From Cornus controversa (taxonomy: Eukaryota; Streptophyta; Magnoliopsida; Cornales; Cornaceae): DNA of 64,000 nt. The DNA lies in NCBI GenBank assembly GCA_026545225.1, contig CM048845.1:78792533-78856532 (forward strand), in the 5' to 3' direction. The notes beneath the pieces were generated by a model. The model ran no database searches. It saw only the letters and a list, made by a program, of their open reading frames with translations, and was not told where the DNA came from. The position numbers and the translations under genes were made by a program. Positions 22,883 through 34,400 of the stretch are shown one piece after another (position 1 is the first letter of the stretch; each line of letters starts with the position of its first letter).

Positions 22883-25800
22883 ATGAGTGCAAAAGATGGA
22901 GAAGTAGAAGAAGAAGAACAGGTTGTGAATCCATGGCAAGTGTCGGCAAAAGACGGAGGGAAGATCGACTACGACAAGCTCATCGACAAGTTCGGATGTC
23001 AAAGGCTCGACCAATCGCTTATCGATCGAGTCCATCGCCTCACTTCTCGTCCTGCTCACGTCTTCCTCCGCCGCGGCGTGTTCTTCGCTCACCGGTACAC
23101 GCACAAATTATCTCTCTAGCTCAGTGTTCATTTGATATATATATATATATATATTTATGTTTAAATTGACAGGGATTTTAATGAAATTTTGGATGCGTAT
23201 GAGAGAGGAGAGAAGTTTTATCTATATACGGGAAGAGGACCGTCCTCTGAAGCTTTGCATTTGGGTCATCTCGTTCCTTTCATGTTCACTAAGTAAGCCC
23301 TCCATTTTCTCTAGATATATGTATTATGTAAATGGGTGTTAATTAACCCAACATAATTATACAACAAATAATCTGTTGTGTCTTTCAAGTTGCGACTCTA
23401 CGTTCACCTTTTCATATTCTGAGTTTGTATGATTTTTCTTCGGTGGTAATATAGTTAAAAAAATGTATATTTGATCTATTTTCTCTATTTCCCGCGAAAA
23501 TAAAAAAAAATCTTATTGAGTGGGTTCTTACTCTTAGTATGAGCATTCTGTGCTGCCAAAACGAATTTTGGTAGTTGATATGAAAATATAGTAAAGGACT
23601 GCAAAGCTGTAGAGAGAGTGAAAGTGAGCCTTTTACTTTTTAAACATTGGCATGTACATACACTTAGGTGATTCTGGGTCATTATATTCTCATAATGTGC
23701 CTTCAGCCAAAAAGAAATAAATAAATAAATAAAAGAGACAGAGAATAAAAAAAAAGAGATTGTTGATGTTGCCAAGAGCACCTGGTTCCAACTACTCGAT
23801 GCTACTGGTGTATTACTTTTCAAGATGTTGTGGATGCTGAAGCTTTTATGCTTTGTTTGGATAAATAAAAGAGAAAAGAAAAGAAAGAATAATATTAGTT
23901 ATGAGAGAAAAGAGAAGAAAAGAGAGGATAACATGTATTCATGTTTGGATAAATTATGAAAGAAAATAAAGGAAATGATTGCATTCTTGTTTGGAAAAGG
24001 TAAAGGAGAGAAAAGAAAAGAAATCATTTTAATCAATTTGCTATCATGCCTTTTTATGTTTATATTACAAGATATACCTAAAGGTCTTTTAAATTTTGTT
24101 CTTTAAAATGTTAGGGTTATTTTTGGTATTATGAAAGATTTACTTATTCTTATAATTTCTCTCCCAATCTTCCCACTTTTGGAGGATAGCATGTGAGAGA
24201 TTTGGAGGGATATGCTATCCCTCTAAATCACTCCTAATCATTTCTTTTCTCTTACTAATGACAATCCAAACATAAAAACTACTATCCTTCCCTTTCTTTT
24301 CCTTTCAATTCCATCAATCCAAACGAGCCCTTAGAGTTTTATGTTACTGTTGCCTGCTTTATTTCCACATGTATTGGAAGTGGTATTTTTTTCTGTAGTG
24401 TTGTTGGTTTTCTTTGGCAGGATATGCCCTCTATCTGCTCTCTCTTGTGCTGATTGTCTTATCTTTGGTTCTTAATACAAAGCCTGCTTATGAAAAAGAA
24501 AGGAACAAGGGTTATTTTGACAATAAAGTTATTGTATATGTGTTTGCCCATAGCAGCATGAGGTCATAGATTAAATTACATTGGTATCTAGATTAAGTAT
24601 CATCTTAGAAATACACGTCTTATGTAATATGGCACTGAAAAGAAATATTTTATTCCTGCAACTGGGTATGTTTGTTGCATTTTTTTATTCTTTTTTTGGG
24701 GGTAGCATGTTCGTTATATTATAGCAGAGTGCTAGCTAGTTGTTTTGGTCAAACTTCTCTTCAAAGCCAATCTGACCTTGATGAGGACCGCTCTTCATTT
24801 GTCTCGAATTTTTTTTTTGACTGATGGATTTAAGAAATCTTCCACCATTCCAATGTGAGAAAAATGCCAACCAGGAAGGCAGAAGGCGTACTACACTATG
24901 GAAGCAGCCGACACAATTCTGCTGTGGTTTTTGATATATATGTGTATTTTAATTTTCTGTAGAGTGCTCAATTTAGGTTGTTTTTGGGGATATCTAGATA
25001 ATTATGTACACACTCCATGGTTGACTGCTTTCAAGGTTCCGACTATTACTATGAAGTTATATTTTAAAAAAAAAAAAAAAAGTTTATGAAGAATTGGAAG
25101 TGACTTTCTAGTAATCATCTCATTGTTTGGGTGTACAACCGTATGGAGGTGTTATGTGTTGTTTTCTTCTCTCTTGGCAGATTGTTGTTTATCTTGTTTA
25201 GCTTATAAGCAATGTGTAACACTGCTTACAGATATTTGCAAGATGCTTTCAAGGTCCCTCTTGTTATACAACTAACTGACGATGAGAAGTGCATGTGGAA
25301 GAATCTATCTGTGGAGGAGAGCCAGAGACTTGCTCGTGAGAATGCTAAAGACATCATAGCCTGTGGTTTTGACATCTCAAAAACTTTCATTTTCTCAGAT
25401 TTTGATTATGTTGGCGGGTAGGTATTGTGCATGCAGACTCTCAGTCTTCCAAAATTAATTGTTAAGTTTCATTGAAAATCCTTTGAATTATATATCTCTT
25501 ATTTCTCATCCATGTTGAAATTGATTTTGTCATTACACTTTCCATCAGTTTCAAATGGTTAATATTTGCAACACTTTGTGTATATGGCTTTAGTTTCCAC
25601 ATAAGTGTCTATGGCATGCATAGGTGTCATCTATAGTTGCCTTTTAACATGGTCAGTACTCAGCAGCACTGGGAAAAATCTGCACGGCTGATAATCTGAT
25701 TACAAGGAATAAGGTCTGTTGTAACAGTTTCTGACTTGTAAAAGGCCAATGAATCTGTAGATTATCTATTGGTTAATTATCCAATGTAAAAGAAACTTTG

Positions 25801-28458
25801 GTTAGTGTATCTTCTTCTTCTTCTTTTTGCTACAAACAGTCTCTTTCAAGTTCAAGTTAGTTTTCAGAACTGTGTGAGAAACAGTCTCGTCATGCATACT
25901 TTAGAGGCAGTGTTGGCTTATTCTGCTCCCCTGCTGCTCTTATGTGAGAATATTCTGTGCAGTGCCTTTTACAAAAACATGGTGAAGGTTGCGAAATGTG
26001 TGACATACAATAAGGTGATTGGTTCATAGTGAAAATCTTCAGAAAGAATGATGAATTCTCCTTCTTCTTTCCATTTCCTTGTTTTATAAATCTTTTAAGC
26101 ATTTTATTTTAATGTAAGCTTTCAAAATGGTAAAGAAGTTTGCCGCTTCGATGCAGGTTGTTGGTATTTTTGGCTTTACTGGTGAAGACCATATCGGGAA
26201 GATAAGTTTTCCGCCTGTTCAGGTATGGCTTATGAGCCTTGCTACAATGTGTACAATTACTTGCATTGTGTGATGTTGTTTGGATGTTCTAATTTGTATT
26301 GGATTAGAATATTTCTTATCATCTGTTTGTCGTTAGGTCTAGAAAGAACTATAAAATTTATTTGTTGCTCTTTATTAGTTGAACTGGAACTTTTTGATGA
26401 CTACATTACCTTGCTTCAAGTGGTGTAAGCCAGAATAAGGAAAACCCAGTAGTTTTCAAATTATTTTGTGTTATCATGGTTGTTTTACTGGCAGAATAGT
26501 GGACTCAAAATCACTAATGAAGGTTTGAGAAGCAAAGAGTAGATGATACATTCTTGGGTTGATCTCTAACTTGAACTGTAGTAATTTGGACATTCGCATG
26601 GATCTCCTTTGCCTTGCAATACATTCTTCTTGTTTTTTTTTTCCACAATATATTCTTGTAATTGAATTTTGGCCTCATGGATAGTAAGTGGAGTGGGTGG
26701 AGCCGTGGAGGTGATTTTAGCTTATCAACTAGACGCCCTTGATCTTGCTTCTCTAATGAATGCATTATGTGGACTTCATGAACGGTTCTAAGAGGTTCGA
26801 ATGAGTGGGCTTGAAATTGATTAATTTCCCAGTTTTTTTTTTCTTGAGTTTACTGTGGACTGAATAAACTGTGTTTTGTGTGTGTGTGTGTTGGTTGGGG
26901 GGGGGGGGGGGGATATCTCAATTGTTGTTTCTTTTCTTTTGGAACCGGAAGTCAACGTAGCATTGGGTGCCTATGGAGTTGGTGGCATCCTAGATGGCTT
27001 GAAGGAAGTTGAGATTAGAAATTTCCTTAATGTTTATGTGAAAGGTAATGCTCCTATGCAAGACATGTGGGGTTTGTCCAAAAATTATTACCTAATGGAT
27101 TTTCTATTGTCAATTTTGTAATTTTGCTTTGCTGTAGAGTATCCCTCTTCCTCCTTTTATCTTTCTTCTTTATAAAATTGTTGTTTCTTGTGACAAAAAG
27201 TATTGCATTAACAGTGCTCTAGTGTTATCTAATGATTGATTTCCTCCCCCCCCCCGGGTTATATAGCTTGGATTTTATTTTTACCTCAAGAGATATTGTA
27301 CATGGATGGAAGCAGTAAAAACATTCTATGTTACGACAAACGCCGCGAACCAAGAACAAAACTGACAGAACAATAAACATGCACCACACACAAAACTCAG
27401 CGAGTTACGTGGTTTGGTGTAAAGCTTACGTCCACGGCGAAGATCTGGCGAAAGATTTCACTATGCGAAAACTAGGAGATTACAGATTTCAGCCCCTAAA
27501 CCTGAGCCTCTCTCTCTCTCTCCTGCGGTTTTCATGTTCTCTTATCCCACTCCAAACCCTAAATGCCCTTATTTATTGGTCTACAAGAGAGTCCTAAATA
27601 GGATCCAAGACCCGCAAGCGAAAAAATGGTCATTTTTTGGGTCAAAACTGGGTCGCAACGTGACCTGGGCTGAAACAAAATTTGGGCTGCAACATCACAG
27701 TCTAGATAGTATATTTCTTGATTTTTTATTCTCTTGTTATGACTATAATGAATGGTTTATCTCAATAGTCTAAATTTCATAACTGCAGGCTGTTCCATCC
27801 TTTCCCAGTTCATTTCCACACCTCTTTTCTGGCGAAGATAATCCCCGCTGCTTGATTCCATGTGCAATTGATCAGGTTCATTCTTCCTATCATCCAGATG
27901 CTTATCCATTTTAATTACGCTTTCTAGTCATATGATTGCTTAATGAACATATCAAAGTGCTTAATTAATAAAATATATGGAGATTTTTTATTTTTTTATA
28001 TAAGTAAAATATATGGGGCTTTTTATATATTAAGAAAATTAAATTTTGGATGATCTTTCTTAGATTAATATAATATTGCATCCAGATTATTTTGCCATTC
28101 AGTAATTGGATATAAGTTTTGGCAACATAGTTGGACATAGAATTGAAGTGTACGTGTGTCAAATTTTAAATTACTTTCTTTTTGACACGCAGTTGCATTG
28201 ACAGTAAAATGAGACCATTATAAATATTATTAGAACAGCTAGAAAATGAAGTTTTGCACTCAAATTATTTCCACATTCAAAATCCTGTAAAATAAGAACT
28301 TAATCAATTCGCTGTTGCTGAGAACTTGCGAAAAAGCCCATTTTTTGTAATGAAAGTATACAAACCATGACATAAGGGAGAAGGGAACAAGAATAAGAAA
28401 TAGAAGTACAGAGCAAGAAGAAATGGGAGAGGGCCAGAGTAGAGAAGAGGATAGAGAG

Positions 28459-28489
<31 letters not shown>

Positions 28490-31400
28490 CGCAGCCACCA
28501 AGGATTCTTCCATTATCCATCAACTTGTCTGAAGCATTATAACTAAGTATATAAATAATACACCTACAGAGCTTTGTATCCTAGCCATTAGTTTCCTTGC
28601 CTATGTATAACCATCTAATGAATTCCTATGTGCCATTCACTTCACTTATGTTGTATATGCATTGTATGTGACCACTTTAGTCGATGTGGTTACTCACATA
28701 TATGATGGTTATAGATGCAATACTTACTAAAATGAGGTTAGAAAATGTCACCACTGACCATACTGAAATGCACTGTATAATAGCTGCATTGCAGGTTGAA
28801 CATTCCGCTTGAAACCCACATGGGCCATTTTGGTTTTGGCAGTTCTAAAGCTCAACCTGACATGGTTGACCAAATTGATTCAAATTTTGGGTCATCCCTT
28901 TATTGGTCTGACTGACTGGGATGGGGGATTAATTTTATCTTGTCCAATCCAACCCATGTGATCATTGAACTACAAGAGAATAGCTCTTTGAAGATTGAAG
29001 ATGTGAAGTGTTCAAAACTAGATTGATTTCAGAAATAGACCCTCATTTCCATATATTCTACTTGCTCTTTACCGAAACTTGTACCCTTCTTTCTCATTGG
29101 AAGTTAGAAATTACTAATTAACATAAAGTCATTCAATTGGACTACTAAATTACTTGTGTCACTGTTGTAAGTTGTCAGATTGCCAAAACTTGCTAGTGAA
29201 TCTTGAAGCAATATTTTTTGACAAGCTTAATAGCTATAATGATTTGATCACTGGCTTTGTTTTAGTCTCATTTTATGCTCAACAAAATACTGTCACTTTT
29301 TTCCATTTGTATCCAAATGTCTGATTCGTTCAGACATGGGATGACTATCTGCAAAGAGTACCTGGTTTCTTTTTGTTATTTAGATCTCGTCACTGTTATC
29401 CTTGCTTTAACTTGATCCATTTCTCTACTCTAAAATCTCACTCATGTCTATTTTTTTCTAATCTGTTTTACCTTTTTTCTTTTTCTTATGGTCTTAACTT
29501 CAGTTTGCTCATTTTCTTAGGATCCTTATTTTCGAATGACACGAGATGTTGCTCCTCGAATAGGTTATCACAAGCCTGCGTTAATTGAGTCATCATTTTT
29601 TCCTGCCCTTCAGGTATCTTTTAATTGGTTCACAAACGCTTTCGGCCCTCACAAATATTTTGGTTGTATGATTTGGTTCCAATGCTTTTACTGATGAGAA
29701 ATATATATTTGCATTTCACCATTTGCTATAGCAGTTATGGCTCTTGAGCTTATTCTTTCATTTTAGGTATTCATATTTGGGACACACAGACAAACAAATA
29801 TATATATATATATTGTATATCTGACTCTCCTCAGACCCCACAATGGCGGGAGCCTCGTGCCCTGGGTTTGCCTTTTATATATATGGTATTGTTATCTTTT
29901 AGTTCATGCTTACATGTGTATGGAAATTTGTTGCAAATATGTGGCTCAATGGTTATTTAGTCTTTTGTTGAAATTCAGTCATTGATATAACCATCATAAG
30001 ACTTGTTCGTTGGTTCTGAAATCAACAAATGGAGTCACATGCCACCCTGAAATATTCCATATATGTGGCTTTGACCAACCATGCATCACCATAAAGCTCT
30101 GTCTTAGTATAACCTGATTAAATTTCTAAATTAGGTAAATATTTAGATTTTAGAGTTGGATGTGAGTTTGCAAGTGTGTGAAAACTTTCATCTGACATTG
30201 TCAGTTACTAGCCATATGACACTTTGGCTGCTTTATTTGCAGTTCTGAATTAAATGGAGGAAGATTATTTTCCCATCTAGTAAAGATGTTATCTCCAAAT
30301 GAAGTGAAAAAACACTGAGGACTTCAACTTAAGGTTGTTAGTCGCATTCATTGAAAACTTGAAGCTTTTAATTATGTCTGATGACCCAAGAACTTGAAAA
30401 ACCAAGGAATATGTGAAACAACAAAGTCATTTATGTAAAGTTCTAAATCACATAATTGCTATTCTTTAGATTAATCATGAGCTGCTCATGGGAAACAAAG
30501 TTCCCATCAAGGTTATCTATGTATATGATGTCATTATTTATATGTACCAAAACAGAAGTTACAGACTCTATTTAAATGGGGTATGGTGATGTGGTTCGTA
30601 TGTCTAATTGAATGCTGTGTATGTTTAATTATGTATCTTAAATTTATTTAACTCTAATTCTTTTGATACTAGAAAATGTTACACAACAACACTGCCCATA
30701 AGGATTGAAATGTAAACCTACTAAAAACCCACTATATCTGAATAGCAATTGACCTCAAGGCTCATTGGTCTAGAGCTTTGTTATGTATTCGACTTTCTTC
30801 AGCACATTGTTAAAATTCTATGTAGTGCTGATACCGACTGGTCACATACACTGCCATACTGGACGTCCATGCGGATACTAAACAGGTAAGACACAGAAAA
30901 CTATAAGGACAAATCTATTAAATTTTTTGCCATAAATATATACTTATACTATATGAAACGAGAATATTATCTGTACTAACAGCAGATAACCTAGAAGTTG
31001 AAATTGAAGTAATGACAACACTATTACTACTACTAACTAATTCCCCCTTATTATGTTCTTCGGTTAATATCTATCTTCTTTTTTCTGGTAGCTGAATAGC
31101 CTGAATACTTGATCTGTTTCAGCCAAGTGTTGGAATCATTTCCTTTTTCTTTTTCCTTAAAAAGCTTTGGACATATTTGGGCTATATTCAACACGTTTCC
31201 TAGAGTGACAGAAGAGTGTTGTGTTCAACATGGGGTCCAACATGAAAACTGTCTCTTAAAATTTGTCTGTGCCACCGAGCCTGTAACTGTGTGTTACTGA
31301 GAATGGATAGATCTTCAGCAGTTCAGTTTTCATTGGCATATTACATAATGCTTGTTATCTGTGTTATATAAATTGTGATAAACTGCAGGGCTTGTTTATT

Positions 31401-34400
31401 TGAAAGGTCTTAATGTTGAATGCTTATCTTTTGCAACTCAAGGGAGTTATATAATTGATTTTATATTTTCTTTATGGATGTGTTATATACGTTTCTATAT
31501 ACAATTGAGTGTAGCAGATCCTTTTTCTATGAGCAGTGTCTTGAGATCCAGAAGAAATGATGTTTGAAGCGGTAAAATGGAAAATTGAGTTACTTATCAC
31601 TATATTATAAGTTATCACTTGGGCTCTCGAACATGGATTCTATCTTCCGTTGTGTTCAAGATTTCTGCGTATCTTCATATTGGTTCACATTTGATTGTTC
31701 GTGTAGACTATAGCTTGTTTCTTTCCCTGAACATGGATGTCTGCAGGGAGAGACGGGAAAAATGTCTGCCAGTGATCCAAATTCTGCAATTTACGTGACT
31801 GATTCTGGGAAGGACATTAAGAACAAGGTTGGTCTTGAAATTCTTTGCACGCCATGAGGTCCATTATGTTGAAATTTAATAGACATTGATCAAATATGCT
31901 TCTGTGATTGTTTTTATTAAATTTATGTACAGATAAACAGATATGCATTCTCTGGTGGGCAAGATTCTATAGAGAATCACAGAAAGTATGGAGCAAATCT
32001 TGAGGTACTAATATTCTTATTTTTTCAATTTGCTAATTGTTGATAAAACAAATAAAAGATTGAAGAGAAACAAGAACACAAGTATATTACGCGGTTTGAC
32101 CACTACAACCTACATCAACGGCACACAAAGCCCAAAGGGCTACATCACTTTTATTATATTCTCTCGTACTTTTGTTTACAGTGACCACCTCTATTTATAG
32201 GTGAAAGAATACAAATGATTAATATGGAAAATACATTGATGGAGGATTCCTAATATTAATCCCATAAATCACTCCTATTAATATTCTATCAAGGCTTAAA
32301 TCACTCCTATAATGATATTCTCCAACACTAATGTTTTGATGAAGAATGAAATCTTTTTTGCAAAGTCATGGTAGCTGTGGATCTCTTAGTATTGTGAACT
32401 CAAATTATCAGAAAATGGCAAGAAAGCTTTTTAATGCTTGCAAATTTTGCCCTGTTCTGAATCAACATAATTTTAGACCAGTTGAGATTGTATTTAAGAT
32501 TCTCATAGCTTCCTAAGGTTCTGCTTGTCTTTGTGTGTGTATTGAAGGTTCTGAGTGCCAGAGTACATTTACTTTATGTCTCATGATAATGGACGATAAT
32601 GGTTGATCTTTGCTCAATCAGTGCTTGTTGCCATTTTGGAAGCAATCTGGATATATACTGATCTCTTTCTATGTATTTTTAATTTTGTCTTGGACATTAT
32701 TCAGGTAGATATTCCAATTAAATACCTTGGTTTTTTCCTAGAAGATGATGCTGAACTTGAACATATAAGGAGGGTGAGATAATTATCTTTAATGGACTGA
32801 TGTTTTCCTTTTGATGAAAATATCTACTGTTTAACATCTAGTTCTTATGCATGCCAGACTGTGTTATACAAATGATGGCTGCTTTGATTTCTTTCTTAAA
32901 GAATTCTTTTGTCCCCACCCCCACCTTTTTCCCCCTTCTAGGAGTATGGTGCAGGACGTATGTTAACGGGTGACGTGAAGAAACGGCTTATTGAAGTTTT
33001 GACAGAAATGGTGGAAAGACATCGTAAGGCTCGGGCTGCAGTGACTGATGAAGTAAGTTACCAGCATCCCTCAATGGATTATTAATTTTATTGGTAAATA
33101 TTGTTCAAGAATTAGATAATGACACTTTTTGCCACCGATTCTGCAAATGTTGCTTGATTGTCAACCATGAATTATAAGTTGCATACTTGCGTGACCCTAC
33201 ACCTAATTGGAAATACATTTTTGTTATAAATTTCTATTCATATTAGAAGTTGTGGGTGTCATACACTCGCTGCCCACATGGCAAGCCCCACAGGTCAAGA
33301 CAACCAACAACAACTGGCAAGGTGGCTCAAAAGGTACAAGCTCTAGCCACGTCAGCAAGAGCTAACATCAGGGAAAGCTAAGCGTTGACACAAAACTAAA
33401 GCAATGAAGCACCCTGAACCTTGAGAAGGGTCCATCAAAACCTTGAGAAGCAATGCTCGAGTCCAAAACCCTAAGACACCCCCTCAGGTCGACCAAAACC
33501 TCGAGAAGCAGCTCTCGAGTCCAAAACCCTGATATGCCCTTCTAGGTTTACCAAAACCCTCAAAGAAACAACTCTCAAGTCCAAAACCTTGAGAGTTGAG
33601 ACCTCTTCAGGTCCACCAAAACCTTGAGAAACAACTCCCGAGTCCAAAACCTGTGACACCTCATTAGGTCCACCAAAATCTCGAGAAGTAACTCTCAAGT
33701 CCAAAACCCTGAGATATCCTCTCAAGTCCATCAAAACCTTGAGAAGCAACTCGAGTCCAAAACCCTCATATACCCTCTCAGATCCATCAAAGCCTTGAGG
33801 CACCCTTGGGTCCACCAAAGCATCGAGAAGGAGCCCTCGAGGCACACTCTCTCAAGTCGACCAAAAAGCTTAAGGAGGGAACTCTCTAGTCCAAAGCACT
33901 TTTAGGTCCACTAGACCTCAAAGACAAGCAGCCTATGAGGACAAAAAGTATAGGCAAAACTGACTATGTCCTCTTAAGCAGCCTCTGAGATACTTACAAG
34001 GATTCTGTAATGGAGGATAAGAAGTCAGAGTTTGTTTGTACACTTGAGTATTGGACCTGACCAAAGGGATTGGTGATCACGTGTCATGATAGAGAGAGTC
34101 ACTATCACACCACACAAATTTAATGCTGCGCCTTGCCATTAGATGCTCAACTATCACCATTTAATTCTCAGCTGAAATCATTTAATGCGTGGATTGCAAA
34201 CCTTGATGAAAAGAGGTGACTTAACCAAGTAGCCTTGTGCGGGGACGGCTAAACTAATCACGATCTCAACTTTTAGGCCTTGTGTAATATACAACAAGGT
34301 CCCGACCCATTGGATATTACCCAAGGATCCCAAGGCTATAAAATAAATACCGACACCCTTGAGCATTAAATGGGCAGAACACAAGTATTTAGAAAACACC

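Noticed and set aside
22933-23169. Alternative frames over TrpRS exon 1
   Set aside because: The frame from 22883 gives the family protein and splices in phase; the others are shadows.
24898-25089. 63-codon plus-strand frame in TrpRS intron 2
   Set aside because: No domain, ends in a poly-A tract, and lies between confirmed exons without fitting splice phase.
28260-28523. Minus-strand frames with long proline runs
   Set aside because: Produced by the 36-G homopolymer in TrpRS intron 6.
33471-33845. 124-codon minus-strand frame with repeated [12 protein letters not shown]-type words
   Set aside because: It is the translation of the intronic minisatellite; the apparent protein repeats follow the DNA period and no start or splice context supports a gene.
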